Assembly (NCBI RefSeq): GCF_001189295.1 | Contig: NZ_CP012159.1 | Location: 4,542,525-4,606,524 of the forward strand | Reading direction: 5' to 3' | DNA length: 64,000 nucleotides | Source of the DNA: Chondromyces crocatus | GTDB taxonomy: Bacteria; Myxococcota_A; Polyangia; Polyangiales; Polyangiaceae | Shown here: piece by piece, positions 1 to 9,344 of the stretch | How the letters are laid out: each line of letters starts with the position of its first letter | How positions within the stretch are numbered: the stretch's first letter is position 1 | Made by a program: the position numbers and the translations under genes | The notes under the pieces: generated by a model | Told to the model about the DNA's origin: nothing | The model's input: only the letters and a program-made list of their open reading frames with translations | Database searches by the model: none

Positions 1-1213
1 TCTCGCCGTGCTTGGGGTCACCCGACTCGGTCTTGTCGATGATGACCTTCACCCCGTCGATCAGCTTGCCGACGCTGCCGATGCGGTGCGCATCCGGGCG
101 GTTGGCGGAGATGATGGGTGAGGTCTCGGTGAGGCCGTAGCCCTCGAACACCTTGATCCCCAGCCCGTCGATGAACTCTGCGACCTCGCGGGAGAGGGCG
201 GCGCCACCGCTCACGGCGTACTTGAGCCGGCCGCCGAACTTCTGGCGGATCTTGGAGAACACGATCTTGTTGGCGAGGGCGAAGTTGAGCTTGTCGCCCA
301 GCGAGAGAGCCTCTCCGTTTCGCTTCTTGGTCGCGATGCGGATCCCGGCGTGGAAGAGGTTGCGCACCACGGCGGGCTTCGCCGCCATCTGCTTGTTCAC
401 GCCGTCGTAGATGCGGTTGAAGATGCGGGGCACGCTGACCAGCACCGTCGGCTTCACCTCGGCGAGGTTGGGGACGATCTTGTCGACGGCCTCGGCGAGG
501 GCCATGGAGGCGCCGAGGGACAGGAAGGCGTGCAGCTCGCAGGTGTGCCCGAAGGAGTGGGCCCACGGGAGGAACGAGAGGCTCCGATCTTCTGCGTTCA
601 GCGGGAAGCAGGCGTGGACGGCGTTGATGTTGGAGCAGATGTTCCCGTGCGTGAGGATCACGCCCTTGGGGTTGCCCGTGGTGCCCGAGGTGTAGATGAG
701 ACACGCCGTGTCTTCCGGCGTGGGCTTGATCGCCGGGACCGGCTTCTGGGCGCCGGCTTCGAGGAGCGCGTCGTAGGAAAGCGGGTCACTCTTCGGCAGC
801 GCGAGGCCGATGATGTGCTTGAGGGTGGGCGCGGTCTCCGGGATCTCTCGGCACTTCTCGTGGATCTGGGAGGTCGCTGCGATGACGGCCACGGCCTCGC
901 AGTCGTTGATGATGAAGGCCCACTCCTTGGCGAGCTGCGCTTCGTACATGGGCACGAGGGCGGCGCCGAGGCCGTAGCAGGCGTAGGCGGCGACCGCCCA
1001 CTCGACACGGTTGTTCGAGATGATCGCGACCCGATCCCCTCGCTGGATGCCGAGCGACGCGAGGCCACCGCGGAAGTTGTCGACCAGTCGGCCAATTTCC
1101 CCGTAGGACAGCCAGTTCCACTGGTCATCCTTCTTGGTGCCGAAAAGGTCTCGAGATCCGTACAGCTTGATCGAACGCTCGAAGAGCTCGACCAGGTTTT
1201 CGAAGTTCGCCAT
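1..1213 (-). CDS. AMP-forming long-chain acyl-CoA synthetase (N-terminal part, cut by window edge)
   Basis: Activates a carboxylic acid, probably a long-chain fatty acid, to acyl-AMP and then acyl-CoA in the cytoplasm or at the membrane. About 404 residues are visible and the C-terminal part lies outside the window. Reading the minus strand from an ATG at 1213, the protein begins MANFENLVELFERSIKLYG. It carries the adenylate-forming P-loop YTSGTTGNPKGV and, near the edge, the usual GSVGKLIDGVKVII stretch before the acyl-adenylate core. An AGGAGAGG ribosome-binding site precedes the ATG. The gene is divergent from miaB with about 88 bp between them, so the two promoters must share that gap. 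Family assignment is firm; chain-length specificity cannot be read. Confidence 0.9.
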   Translation of the reverse strand, partial: MANFENLVELFERSIKLYGSRDLFGTKKDDQWNWLSYGEIGRLVDNFRGGLASLGIQRGDRVAIISNNRVEWAVAAYACYGLGAALVPMYEAQLAKEWAFIINDCEAVAVIAATSQIHEKCREIPETAPTLKHIIGLALPKSDPLSYDALLEAGAQKPVPAIKPTPEDTACLIYTSGTTGNPKGVILTHGNICSNINAVHACFPLNAEDRSLSFLPWAHSFGHTCELHAFLSLGASMALAEAVDKIVPNLAEVKPTVLVSVPRIFNRIYDGVNKQMAAKPAVVRNLFHAGIRIATKKRNGEALSLGDKLNFALANKIVFSKIRQKFGGRLKYAVSGGAALSREVAEFIDGLGIKVFEGYGLTETSPIISANRPDAHRIGSVGKLIDGVKVIIDKTESGDPKHGE

Positions 1214-1301
1214 CGCCCTCTCCTGTCCAGCGCAGTGTCCAGCCTCGCCTGCCGTTCGTAGCCAGGCCGAATCGCGGCCTTTGGTGTACCATGCCCGCCG
1301 G

Positions 1302-2750
1302 ATGCCTCGCTACGCCATCACAACCTTTGGCTGCCAAATGAATGTGCACGACTCGGAGCGCATGCGCGAGGTGCTCCGGAGCGCCGGTTACGCGGAGGCC
1401 GAGGGGCCCGCGGACGCGGATGTGCTGGTGCTCAATACGTGCAGTGTCCGGGAGAAAGCCGAACAAAAGTTGCGCAGTGAGGTGGGCCGCCTCGCCCGGT
1501 GGAAGCAGGAGCAACCCGAGCGGGTCCTCATCGTGGCCGGCTGCGTCGCCCAGCAAGAGGGGGAGCAGCTCCTCCGGCGCATGCCCACGGTCGACGTGGT
1601 GATCGGGCCGGACAACATCGTCGAGCTGCCGCGTCTCCTGGGGGATCTTTCGACAGGCGGGCTTCCGGTGGTGCGTACAACCTTCGACCTTGACGCACCG
1701 CGTTTTTTGCCGCCTCCGACCGGCGGTAGCGGGGTCACGGCGTTCGTGACGGTGATGAAGGGGTGCAACGAGCGCTGCTCGTTCTGCATCGTCCCGTACA
1801 CGCGAGGCCCCGAGCGCTACCGCTCGAGTGACGAGATCGTCGCCGAGATCGCGTCGCTCTGCGCTTCGGGGACGCGCGAGGTGACCCTGCTGGGGCAGAC
1901 GGTGAACAGCTACCGGGATCCGGCAACCCGTCTCCCCCGAGCGGAAGGCGCAGATCCCTCGGATCCGGACGAGAGCGAGTTCGCGGCGCTGCTCTGGCGC
2001 ATCGCGGCAGAGGTGCCCTCACTCAAGCGTCTCCGCTACACGAGCCCGCATCCGCGTCACCTCACGCCGTCCCTGATCCGGGCTCACGCGGAGCTGCCGA
2101 TCCTGCCGCGGCACGTCCACATGCCAGTGCAGTCGGGCTCGAACCGCATGCTCAAGCGCATGATCCGGCGCTACACCCGCGAGGAGTACATCGCCCGGAC
2201 CCGCGCGCTCTGCGAAGCGGCGCCTGGACTGACGCTGTCGACGGACATCATCGTCGGCTTTCCCGGCGAGACGGAGGAGGACTTCGAGGCGACGCTCTCC
2301 CTCGTGGAGACGGTGGGCTTCCGGGGGCTGTTCGGGTTCAAGTACTCACGCCGTCCCTACACCCCGGCGCTCAAGCTTCAGGACGACGTGTCCGAGCAGA
2401 TCAAAGGGGAGCGCCTCGCCCGGCTGTTCGCGCTCAGCGAGGCGCTGCTCGGCGGGCACCTCGGAGGGCTCACGGGGTCGGTCCAGGAGGTACTGGTCGA
2501 GGGGCCAGCGAAGGCGGGCGATCTCTGGTCGGGCCGGACCAGCCGCAACGAGATCGTGCACATCGAAGGGGTGTCCGAGCTGGACCTCGTGGGCGAGGTG
2601 GTGACCGTTCAGATCATCCGGGCGAACAAGCACTCCCTTCATGGCGAGCTCACTGAAGCGGCTCGGGCGGCGGCGCGGAGGGCGCGGCCTCGTCCTGCCG
2701 GGCGGCGCGTCTTGCCGGTCGTCGGTGAAGGCCCGCGCGCCGAGAGCTGA
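1302..2750 (+). CDS. miaB: tRNA-2-methylthio-N6-dimethylallyladenosine synthase MiaB
   Basis: Radical-SAM methylthiotransferase that converts i6A37 to ms2i6A37 in tRNAs reading UNN codons. The 482-residue protein has the full family layout. An N-terminal UPF0004 domain binds an auxiliary cluster through Cys11 (FGCQMN), Cys47 (NTCSVR) and Cys81 (AGCVAQ). The radical-SAM motif is CNERCSFC with Cys155, Cys159 and Cys162, and a C-terminal TRAM domain ends near HSLHGEL. The ATG at 1302 is chosen because it gives the canonical start MPRYAITTFGCQMN; the frame stays open upstream to 1134 but that part has no family character. It heads a tight same-strand run with the next three genes. Confidence 0.95.
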   Translation: MPRYAITTFGCQMNVHDSERMREVLRSAGYAEAEGPADADVLVLNTCSVREKAEQKLRSEVGRLARWKQEQPERVLIVAGCVAQQEGEQLLRRMPTVDVVIGPDNIVELPRLLGDLSTGGLPVVRTTFDLDAPRFLPPPTGGSGVTAFVTVMKGCNERCSFCIVPYTRGPERYRSSDEIVAEIASLCASGTREVTLLGQTVNSYRDPATRLPRAEGADPSDPDESEFAALLWRIAAEVPSLKRLRYTSPHPRHLTPSLIRAHAELPILPRHVHMPVQSGSNRMLKRMIRRYTREEYIARTRALCEAAPGLTLSTDIIVGFPGETEEDFEATLSLVETVGFRGLFGFKYSRRPYTPALKLQDDVSEQIKGERLARLFALSEALLGGHLGGLTGSVQEVLVEGPAKAGDLWSGRTSRNEIVHIEGVSELDLVGEVVTVQIIRANKHSLHGELTEAARAAARRARPRPAGRRVLPVVGEGPRAES

Positions 2751-2765
2751 GGGAACGCTGTCGGC

Positions 2766-3380
2766 ATGGCCTTGATCCTTCCTTACGGAGACACCTTTCC
2801 GCGCCTTGGGCGCGGCGTGTTCGTGGCTCCCAACGCGACCTTGGTGGGGGACGTCGAGCTGGGCGACGACGCCAGCGTGTGGTTCGGCGCGGTCCTGCGC
2901 GGGGACGTCGGCAAGATCCGCATCGGCGCCCGCACCAACCTGCAAGACCTGGTCTGCGTCCACGTCACCGACAACCTTTCGTGGACCCATGTCGGCGCCG
3001 ACGTCACCGTGGGACACGGTGCCATCCTGCACGGCTGCATCGTGGGCGATGGCTGCCTCATCGGGATGGGGAGCATCCTCCTCGACAATGTGGAGGTCGG
3101 CGCTGGTTCGGTCATCGCGGCCGGCGCGCTGGTGCCACCGCGGATGGTGATCCCGCCTCGTTCCATGGTGAAGGGCAACCCAGCGAAGGTGGTGGGCGAG
3201 GTCAACCTGGATCAGGCGGATCTCGGTCGCTTCGGCGCGGCGCACTACGTGGAGAATGCGCGACGCTTCCGGGCCATCGTCGAAGCGGCGGGCTCGAGTG
3301 ATCCCCGTGTTCCGCGCGCTGCGCCCCTGGACGGGGACGGGCACGGCCAGGTAAAGCGGGAGGCCCAGGAGGACAGATGA
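2766..3380 (+). CDS. gamma-carbonic-anhydrase-family hexapeptide-repeat protein
   Basis: Left-handed beta-helix protein of 204 residues of the gamma-class carbonic anhydrase/YrdA/PaaY type. Three metal-ligand histidines sit where the family has them: His66 (CVHVTDN), and His84 and His89 (VGHGAILHG). Arg45, Asp47 (VLRGDVG) and Gln60 (TNLQD) match other conserved family positions. It could hydrate CO2, but many relatives with the same histidines have no measured activity, so the reaction is inferred. It starts 15 bp after miaB and its stop overlaps the thiS start (ATGA), so the two are probably translationally coupled. About 25 residues after the helix (from residue 180) are low-complexity and lineage-specific. 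Confidence 0.85.
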   Translation: MALILPYGDTFPRLGRGVFVAPNATLVGDVELGDDASVWFGAVLRGDVGKIRIGARTNLQDLVCVHVTDNLSWTHVGADVTVGHGAILHGCIVGDGCLIGMGSILLDNVEVGAGSVIAAGALVPPRMVIPPRSMVKGNPAKVVGEVNLDQADLGRFGAAHYVENARRFRAIVEAAGSSDPRVPRAAPLDGDGHGQVKREAQEDR

Positions 3381-3577
3381 ACGTCACGGTCAACGGGGAG
3401 CCGCGCGAAGTGCCGGCGGCGACGACGGTGCGGGCGCTCGTGGAGCTGCTCGGCCTGGGCGAGGGCCCGGTGGCGGTCGAGCAGAACGGCGACGTGATCC
3501 CGCGCGCAGAGCACGGCTCCACCGCCCTTCGTGAAGGCGATGTGCTGGAGATTGTTCACTTCGTGGGCGGAGGCTGA
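3377..3577 (+). CDS. thiS: sulfur carrier protein ThiS
   Basis: Ubiquitin-like sulfur carrier of 66 residues for the thiazole half of thiamine. ThiF adenylates its C-terminal glycine and the resulting thiocarboxylate is used by thiazole synthase ThiG. The sequence begins [12 protein letters not shown] and ends IVHFVGGG, the Gly-Gly tail needed for activation. Length and fold pattern are normal. It overlaps the previous gene by 4 bp. No thiG, thiF, thiO or thiH is adjacent; thiE lies about 16 kb away at 19.9 kb, so the thiamine genes are scattered. A role in another sulfur-transfer pathway cannot be excluded. Confidence 0.88.
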   Translation: MNVTVNGEPREVPAATTVRALVELLGLGEGPVAVEQNGDVIPRAEHGSTALREGDVLEIVHFVGGG

Positions 3578-3626
3578 CTTCGAGGGCGCCGCCTGACTCC
3601 AGGGGCGACGCCTGACGCGCGACACC

Positions 3627-4349
3627 ATGACGATCGAGGTGCCCTCGTCGGAGGCCCGCGCGGCGGCGTTCATCGTTCGGCAGACCGAGATCGTCGCGCC
3701 TCCCCTCGTCCCCGAGCTGCGCCTTCATCTCGCCACCGAGGTCACCCCGCTCTGGTACGCCACGGAGCGCGAGCTCCAGCAGCTCGGGCTCGGCATGCTC
3801 TCCTCGGGGACCGAAGGTGAACCCCTCTCCTCCGGCACCATCCCGCCTCCCTACTGGGCTTTTGCGTGGGCTGGTGGTCAGGCCCTCGCCCGTCACGTCC
3901 TCGACCACCCCCAGCTGGTCGCTGGAAGGCGCGTGCTCGATTTCGCTGCCGGCAGCGGTCTGGTGGCGCTCGCCGCGGCCAAAGCGGGGGCCGCTTTCGT
4001 GACGGCCGCTGACATCGATCCCTTCGCGGGCGTGGCCATTGCGATGAATGCAGCACTCAACGGCGAGACCATCGCCACCCAGCTGGACGATCTCACGACC
4101 TCCGAGGCCGACGTGGGGTGGGAGGTCATCCTCGCCGGCGACGTCTGCTACGACCGCGAGATGGCGGCCCGGGTGATCCCCTGGCTTCGCGCCTGCGCGC
4201 GGCGTGGCGTGACGGTCCTGTTCGGCGATCCCGGGCGTTCCTATTGCCCGGATGCTGGCGTGGTGGAGCTGGGGCGCCACGCCGTGCCGACCAGCCTCGA
4301 TCTGGAAGGGCGCGAGGCGCTGGAGACGAGGATCCTCCAGCTGCGGTAG
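3627..4349 (+). CDS. class I SAM methyltransferase, METTL20/nicotinamide N-methyltransferase-like
   Basis: A 240-residue S-adenosylmethionine-dependent methyltransferase. The N-terminal part contains PPPYWAFAWAGGQALARH, typical of the METTL20 (electron-transfer-flavoprotein beta lysine methyltransferase) group. It is followed by SAM-binding motif I VLDFAAGSGLVALAA (residues 103-117), an acidic AADID motif II, and the GDVCYD segment that replaces the usual post-II motif in this group. The likely substrate is a protein lysine, but this is family inference. The gene follows thiS by 49 bp on the same strand and may be the last member of the miaB run. Confidence 0.8.
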   Translation: MTIEVPSSEARAAAFIVRQTEIVAPPLVPELRLHLATEVTPLWYATERELQQLGLGMLSSGTEGEPLSSGTIPPPYWAFAWAGGQALARHVLDHPQLVAGRRVLDFAAGSGLVALAAAKAGAAFVTAADIDPFAGVAIAMNAALNGETIATQLDDLTTSEADVGWEVILAGDVCYDREMAARVIPWLRACARRGVTVLFGDPGRSYCPDAGVVELGRHAVPTSLDLEGREALETRILQLR

Positions 4350-4599
4350 CCACCCGTCATCGCACCATCTCCTGCTCGGCACACCGCGTCATGGTGAGCG
4401 TCGACGCATTCGACGCAGCGAATGCCTCGCTCGGACACGGTCTGGTCCAAATTTGCTGTCGATGGCGAATACCACGACGGGATGTCGTTGCTGTTCCCAT
4501 CACTCGTATTCCGTACACAACGGTGTCAGCCCCACTGTTCTCGCGGTGAGAGGGTGTGGTAGCGTGCCGCTTTCAACCCTCATTGTCCCAGGAGGACCT

Positions 4600-4968
4600 A
4601 TGAGCTTCGACATCGCCCAGGCAGCAGCCAATTTCGAGACCAACCTTGGCCGCGAGGTCCTCTACAGCGAGATGGTTTGCAACCAGTTCGTGGTGGCTGT
4701 GCTTCGCCAGACGGTGGACGCCTCATTCCCCATGATCCGCGCGGACGATTTCCCGCATTCGCCCAAGTTCATGAAGGTCGACCTGCCGCAGCCTGGGGAT
4801 CTCGTTCATTGGCCCGGGCATATCGGTATCGTCCTCGACCCCGACAAGGGCACCTTCATCGGCTCCCAGACGAGCACGGGCGTCGCGGTGGCCAACTACA
4901 AGAGCGGCTACTGGAATGGCTCGTACGGTGGCAAGCGCCCGGACGCGTTCCTGCGCTTCATCCACTGA
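4600..4968 (+). CDS. small NlpC/P60- or CHAP-like papain-fold protein without signal peptide
   Basis: A 122-residue protein with the order of catalytic elements of papain-fold amidases. A candidate nucleophile is Cys27 (MVCNQFVVAVL). Then come the GDLVHW turn and a candidate general base, His74 (GHIGIVLD), followed by FIGSQTS. Such proteins usually cleave peptide bonds of the murein stem peptide. The ATG at 4600 has an AGGAGG site four bases upstream, so the start is well supported. There is no signal peptide or membrane segment, unlike the lipoprotein NlpC/P60 at 15.7 kb. That fits either a cytoplasmic enzyme or a substrate of a contact-dependent secretion system, but no immunity gene or secretion apparatus is visible nearby. 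Confidence 0.65.
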   Translation: MSFDIAQAAANFETNLGREVLYSEMVCNQFVVAVLRQTVDASFPMIRADDFPHSPKFMKVDLPQPGDLVHWPGHIGIVLDPDKGTFIGSQTSTGVAVANYKSGYWNGSYGGKRPDAFLRFIH

Positions 4969-5020
4969 TCCTCCCCCCTCCGTCTCCGCTCCAGACTCCA
5001 CGTCAGAGCCATCGACCGAA

Positions 5021-5046
5021 GAGAGGCATGCCCGAGGCAGCCTCTC
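5021..5046. terminator. candidate bidirectional terminator hairpin
   Basis: Inverted repeat GAGAGGC (5021-5027) and GCCTCTC (5040-5046) with a 12-nt loop, in the 90-bp gap between the convergent ends of the papain-fold gene and bcp. There is no T-tract, as is common in such GC-rich DNA. Confidence 0.35.
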
Positions 5047-5058
5047 CTCGGCGAGTCG

Positions 5059-5520
5059 TCACCCCTGAAGCGCCTTGATGTCCGTCAGCAAGACCTGCTC
5101 GTGACCCTGCGGGGTCACCTTCTCGTAGATCTTGCGCAGCACACCGGACGGGTCGATCACGAACGTGGTCCGGTCCCAGTACAGGGTGCCCTTCCATTCA
5201 CTCTGCCCGACCTGAGCCGCTCGGAGCAGCTCGTGCTTCGTGTCGGCGAGCAGATCGATGGTGAAGTTGAATTTGTTGCAGAAATTGCGGTGCGAGGCGA
5301 CGTCGTCTTCACTGATGCCGACGACGGTAATGTTCGCGGCGTCGAAATCCTGGCGCGTCGCCGTGAACGATTGACCCTGGATGGTGCAGCCCGGGGTGTC
5401 GTCCTTGGGATAGACATAAAGGACGAGCCATTTGCCGGCGAAATCGCCGAGCGATAGGGTCTTCCCGTCCTGATTCGGCAGAGAAAAGCTCGGGAAAGGC
5501 TGTCCGACCTCGAGGGCCAT
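5059..5520 (-). CDS. bcp: thioredoxin-dependent thiol peroxidase Bcp (PrxQ family)
   Basis: Reduces hydrogen peroxide and organic hydroperoxides in the cytoplasm, with regeneration by thioredoxin. The 153-residue protein has the peroxidatic Cys45 in the PKDDTPGCTIQ signature, followed by FTATRQDF and the GISEDDVASH strand. The Cys at position 50 used as resolving residue in Escherichia coli Bcp is absent (Gln49/Gly50 region). Cys81 (RNFCNKFNF) stands where other PrxQ proteins carry a resolving cysteine in helix alpha-3. Length is typical. The gene faces the lysozyme-fold gene behind it in the same direction with a 118-bp gap. Confidence 0.93.
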   Translation of the reverse strand: MALEVGQPFPSFSLPNQDGKTLSLGDFAGKWLVLYVYPKDDTPGCTIQGQSFTATRQDFDAANITVVGISEDDVASHRNFCNKFNFTIDLLADTKHELLRAAQVGQSEWKGTLYWDRTTFVIDPSGVLRKIYEKVTPQGHEQVLLTDIKALQG

Positions 5521-5638
5521 GGATGGTGTCTCCTTGCAGGGTTCTCGTTGCAGTGCGCTCTTGCCGGATGGGTTCGAGCGGGTTGGATCTTTTTAGGGGG
5601 ATGGCTGGAGCCGACGCAATTCTTTTCTGGTGCCAGGC

Positions 5639-6238
5639 TCAGGGGTGTGGCGTCGCTTTGGCGCGCGCGGCGAGCGCAGCAGCGTCGTCGAGTGGGGCCT
5701 GGGGAGCCCGCTGGGCGAGCTTCATCCGTGATTGCGATGCTGGTTCCCCCTGAACACAGCGTCCGCGTGTATAGGCGCCGAGCCAGTCCAGCATGGGGAG
5801 ATTGCGGCAGGCACCGAAGGAGCGCTTGATGAGGGCGTGGCCCGACCGGAAGCACTTCTCGCGGTCTTCGACCAGATCCTCGTGCGTCCACCCCTCGGCG
5901 GTCTTCCCCTTGCCGACCCGGATCTGGAGCAAGCACGAGTCCGTCCCCGAACCGCGCGACAAGGGTCCCTTGCCGAGATCGACGTCGCGGCGAAATCCGC
6001 TCTCGTGCTTGGCGATTGAAAGCAGAAGCGCCATCGTCGTGGCCCGGCCTCGCGGCCCTCGGAATACGGGGTCGAGTTCGGGATCGTACGCGACGCGGGC
6101 AGCCGCTTCGGCAATCGCCTCATAGCGAGCACGGCCTTCTTCGGGCGTCTCGACCGCGTCTCGGATGTGACTCCTCCCGGGGGGAGCCCAGGACACCATG
6201 ATGGACACGGCCCAGGCGGTGATTGCGTCCATGCTCAT
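5639..6238 (-). CDS. putative lysozyme-fold (SLT-like) murein hydrolase
   Basis: A 199-residue protein that looks like a soluble lytic transglycosylase-type domain. LSIAKHESGF gives a candidate catalytic Glu79, followed by DSCLLQIRVG (the usual substrate-loop segment) and WLGAYTRGRC (the Ala/Tyr-containing motif near the end of the fold). An internal CFRSGHALIKRSF helix is also typical of family members. The ATG at 6238 is preceded by a strong GGAGGAG site, which fixes the start. The N terminus MSMDAITAWAVSIMVSW is hydrophobic and could be a short export signal. Assignment rests on motif order only. Confidence 0.6.
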   Translation of the reverse strand: MSMDAITAWAVSIMVSWAPPGRSHIRDAVETPEEGRARYEAIAEAAARVAYDPELDPVFRGPRGRATTMALLLSIAKHESGFRRDVDLGKGPLSRGSGTDSCLLQIRVGKGKTAEGWTHEDLVEDREKCFRSGHALIKRSFGACRNLPMLDWLGAYTRGRCVQGEPASQSRMKLAQRAPQAPLDDAAALAARAKATPHP

Positions 6239-6271
6239 TTCTCCTCCGTGACGGTGATACCGCCGGGTTGT

Positions 6272-6307
6272 GACGCTGGTATGGACAGCGACGCTGGTAT
6301 GGATAGC
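6272..6307. repeat. 18-bp tandem duplication in a divergent promoter region
   Basis: Two copies of GACGCTGGTATGGAYAGC, directly adjacent, differing at one base. They lie between the divergent lysozyme-fold gene (start 6238) and the PLP-enzyme gene (start 6394). They could be a duplicated binding site or a replication slippage scar. Confidence 0.6.
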
Positions 6308-6393
6308 AAGACAGAAGGGGGCGTCGGCGTCAATGTGGACATTTCGCTTTGCATATGCATTGCACGCGCGCGGACCCTGGCGTAACAGGCGCC

Positions 6394-7386
6394 ATGTCGA
6401 ATGATCCGTTGTCGGTCGATGTGACGTACGACGATATCGCCAGTGCGGCCCGGCTGCTCGATGGGATCGCCCACCGCACGCCCGTTGCCACCTCGAGAAC
6501 GCTGAATGCCCTGCTCGGGGCGACGTGCTTTCTGAAGTGCGAGAATCTCCAGCGCATGGGGGCATTCAAATTTCGTGGTGCGTACAACGCCGTGAGCAGG
6601 CTGGGCGAAGCGGAGCGGCGGAGGGGCGTGATTGCCTATTCATCTGGAAATCACGCACAAGCGGTGGCGCTGGCGGGGCGGCTTCTGGGCGTGCCGGCCA
6701 CGATCGTGATGCCCGAGGACGCGCCTGCCGTGAAGCGGCGGGCCACCGAGGGGTACGGCGCGCGGGTGGTGATCTATGATCCCCGCAAGGAGCGCCGTGA
6801 AGACGTGGCGCAACGCATTGCTGGAGAGGGAGGGGCGATACTCATTCCGCCGTTCGATCACCCGCACGTCATCGCGGGCCAGGGGACGGCTGCGAAGGAG
6901 CTGTTCGAGGAGGTCGGCCCGCTCGAGCTGCTGCTCGTGCCTTGTGGTGGTGGGGGGCTCCTCTCCGGTTCTGCGCTGGCGGCCCGGGCGCTGAGCCCAG
7001 GGTGCCAGGTGGTGGGAGTGGAGCCCGAGGCGGGGGACGACGCCACGCGCTCGTTCAAGAGCGGGGTGCTCTGCTCCGTTCACAACCCCGACACGCTGGC
7101 CGATGGGGCGCGCACGCCGTCCCTGGGCAAGCTCACGTTCCCTCTGGTACGCCAGTTCGTGGACGACATGGTGACGGTCCCGGACGAGGCGCTGCTGGGA
7201 GCGCTGCGCTTCGTCTGGGAGCGCCTGAAGCTGGTGGTCGAACCGACCGCGGTGCTCGGCCTGGCGGCCGCCCTTCAGGGGAGGGTCGACGTGGCGGGCC
7301 GCCGGGTGGGCGTGATCTTGAGCGGCGGCAACGTGGATGTGCTCGCCGTGGCGGAGCGGCTTCGAGGGATTCCCGTCACTGGTTGA
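6394..7386 (+). CDS. PLP-dependent threonine/serine dehydratase family enzyme
   Basis: Fold type II PLP enzyme of 330 residues that should deaminate threonine, serine or hydroxyaspartate to the oxo acid, or act as a serine racemase-type enzyme. Lys59 in [11 protein letters not shown] is the expected PLP Schiff-base lysine. [13 protein letters not shown] binds the substrate carboxylate and CGGGGLLSG (184-192) the PLP phosphate, with SGGNVD near the end. There is no C-terminal ACT domain, so it resembles the short catabolic or serine-racemase-like type rather than feedback-regulated IlvA. The ATG at 6394 is preferred over one 45 bp upstream because family members start here. Its 3' end overlaps the convergent aldo/keto reductase by 11 bp. 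Confidence 0.88.
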   Translation: MSNDPLSVDVTYDDIASAARLLDGIAHRTPVATSRTLNALLGATCFLKCENLQRMGAFKFRGAYNAVSRLGEAERRRGVIAYSSGNHAQAVALAGRLLGVPATIVMPEDAPAVKRRATEGYGARVVIYDPRKERREDVAQRIAGEGGAILIPPFDHPHVIAGQGTAAKELFEEVGPLELLLVPCGGGGLLSGSALAARALSPGCQVVGVEPEAGDDATRSFKSGVLCSVHNPDTLADGARTPSLGKLTFPLVRQFVDDMVTVPDEALLGALRFVWERLKLVVEPTAVLGLAAALQGRVDVAGRRVGVILSGGNVDVLAVAERLRGIPVTG

Positions 7387-8383
7387 CGAGCTTCATCCCG
7401 ACCTCGGTGTAGCGCTCCCCTGCCGCTGCGCCTCGCGGCGCCGCAGCGTCGATGCGGGCGATGTCGGTGGGCGTCAGCGTGATCGCGGCTGCCGCGGCGT
7501 TCTCTTCGAGGTAGCGGCGGCGCTTCGTTCCGGGGATGGTCACCACGTCCTCCCCCTGCGCGAGGACCCACGCGAGGGCGAGCTGGCTCGCCGAGCACCC
7601 CTTTTCCTGGGCGATCTCCTCGACCCGAGCGAGAAGCTCCAGGTTCTTCTGGAAGTTGTCGCCCATGAACCTGGGTGACGTGCGCCGGTAGTCGTCGGGG
7701 GCGAGATCCTCGAAGCGCTTGATCTGTCCGGTGAGAAAGCCACGTCCCAGCGGGCTGTAGGCGACGAAGCCGATCCCCAGCGTCCTGCACAGGGCCAGCA
7801 GCTCGTCCTCCGGATCGCGGCTCCAGAGCGAGTACTCGGTCTGAAGCGCGCTGATGGGATGAACTGCTGCGGCCCGGCGCAGTGTCTCTGCGCTCGCCTC
7901 CGATAGGCCCAGGTAGCGAACCTTGCCTGCTTGCACCAGGCCGGCCATCGCCCCCACGGTGTCCTCGATCGGCACACTCGGGTCCACCCGGTGCTGATAG
8001 TACAGATCTATCGCTTCCACCCCGAGCCTTCGCAGCGAGGCGTCGCATGCCTCGCGGACATACTCCGGCTTTCCGCTCACCCCGCGAGCTGCCGGATCTG
8101 CCGAGCGCCGGATGCCGAACTTCGTCGCGAGCGTCACCCGATCCCTGCGATGCCGGATCGCTCGGCCCACCAGCTCCTCGTTGGTGAATGGCCCGTACAT
8201 GTCGGCCGTGTCGAGGAACGTGACGCCGAGCTCCAGGGCGCGGTGGATCGTCGCGATGGACTCCTGCTCGTCCCGCTGCCCTTCGCTGCCGTAAAAGTCG
8301 GACATCCCCATGCAGCCGAGGCCGATGGAGGAAACCTGGAGGCCATGCCGGCCGAGGGCACGGACAGGGATCGTCTGGGTCAT
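7376..8383 (-). CDS. aldo/keto reductase
   Basis: NADPH-dependent oxidoreductase of 335 residues with a (beta/alpha)8 barrel, of the AKR11-13/YajO-like group. The catalytic tetrad is complete: Asp58 (FLDTADMYG), Tyr63, Lys88 (LATKFG) and His131 (YYQHRVD). The [13 protein letters not shown] and [13 protein letters not shown] segments are standard, and the cofactor-binding [16 protein letters not shown] is near the C terminus. The ATG at 8383 has AGGAG seven bases upstream. Substrate cannot be read. It overlaps the end of the PLP-enzyme gene tail to tail. Confidence 0.93.
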   Translation of the reverse strand: MTQTIPVRALGRHGLQVSSIGLGCMGMSDFYGSEGQRDEQESIATIHRALELGVTFLDTADMYGPFTNEELVGRAIRHRRDRVTLATKFGIRRSADPAARGVSGKPEYVREACDASLRRLGVEAIDLYYQHRVDPSVPIEDTVGAMAGLVQAGKVRYLGLSEASAETLRRAAAVHPISALQTEYSLWSRDPEDELLALCRTLGIGFVAYSPLGRGFLTGQIKRFEDLAPDDYRRTSPRFMGDNFQKNLELLARVEEIAQEKGCSASQLALAWVLAQGEDVVTIPGTKRRRYLEENAAAAAITLTPTDIARIDAAAPRGAAAGERYTEVGMKLVNQ

Positions 8384-8543
8384 GGGTATCTCCTGATCAC
8401 GAGGTGCGGGGAGCTTACGGCGTCGGCCTGCTCCCGCCACCCCGGAACGCCCCCGCGCGTCGCCTCCGGGCATGGCGATCCGGGGGGGCGCCATTCATGG
8501 GCATGGCCTTTCTTCGTCCCGAGGATGGTGTCACCATGGCGCC

Positions 8544-9335
8544 ATGAATCCTCGCTTTCTTGGTCTCTCGCTGCCTCTCCTCGTCCTGGCCTGCGGAGGT
8601 TCCGTCGAGCAGGCGCCTGGTGGTGGCGGTTCGTCCTCTTCCACCTCGTCCACGACCAGCACCTCGAGCAGCGGAGGTGGCGGAGGTGGCGGAGGTGGCG
8701 CGTCGACGCGTTGCGGTGGGCTGGCCCAGGTCGAGTGTGCCCCCGAAGAAGTCTGTGTCTGGCAGGATGGATCCTGCGGGGGCGACGATGGCATGGGCCT
8801 CTGCGAGCCACGCCCGAAGGGCTGTGACGACGACTGCCCTGGCGTCTGTGGATGCGACGGGAAGTTCTACTGCAACAGCTGCTATGCACAGTCAGCCGGG
8901 ATGGATGTGTCGCCTGGTACCACGTGCGCAGCGCCAGACGATTTCGCAGCCGGCTTCTATTTCGGCGGCCTCGATCGCTTGATCCTTCGGAAGGTGGATC
9001 TCGCTCGGGACCTGTGCATCCGCATCGTCTTCGTCACACCGCCTTCACAGGGAGGCGTGTTCAATATCAGCCTGCCGGAGGACTGGGGGGTGTCCGATGC
9101 CTGGATCACCAACAGCGCGGCCGACTGCGAGGCTTCACCCGAGACGCCGCCGGGTGAGAGCGCGCAGGCCACGGGCGGCAGCGGGATGGTGTCGTGGACG
9201 ACCGGATCGAGCATGTACGTGCCTTGTCGGGTCGGCATCGACGCGACGCTGATCTTCTCCGGCGCGCCCTCCTGGGCACCTGCTTCCGTTCCGCTCAGCG
9301 CGGCGGGGATCGTCGTCGAAGGTGGCTGTCAGTGA
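8544..9335 (+). CDS. lipoprotein with Kazal-like Cys-rich domain
   Basis: A 263-residue predicted lipoprotein. The signal peptide ends in lipobox LVLAC with Cys17 as lipidation site, followed by a long Ser/Thr/Gly linker (to about residue 52). A Cys-rich segment follows; CPGVCGCDGKFYCNSCYAQ resembles Kazal-type serine protease inhibitor modules often seen in myxobacterial surface proteins. The remaining 130 residues form an unrecognised beta-rich domain with four further cysteines. The ATG at 8544 is selected because it places the signal peptide at the N terminus. The inhibitor role is inference from the fold only. Confidence 0.7.
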   Translation: MNPRFLGLSLPLLVLACGGSVEQAPGGGGSSSSTSSTTSTSSSGGGGGGGGGASTRCGGLAQVECAPEEVCVWQDGSCGGDDGMGLCEPRPKGCDDDCPGVCGCDGKFYCNSCYAQSAGMDVSPGTTCAAPDDFAAGFYFGGLDRLILRKVDLARDLCIRIVFVTPPSQGGVFNISLPEDWGVSDAWITNSAADCEASPETPPGESAQATGGSGMVSWTTGSSMYVPCRVGIDATLIFSGAPSWAPASVPLSAAGIVVEGGCQ

Positions 9336-9344
9336 GCGCTCGCT

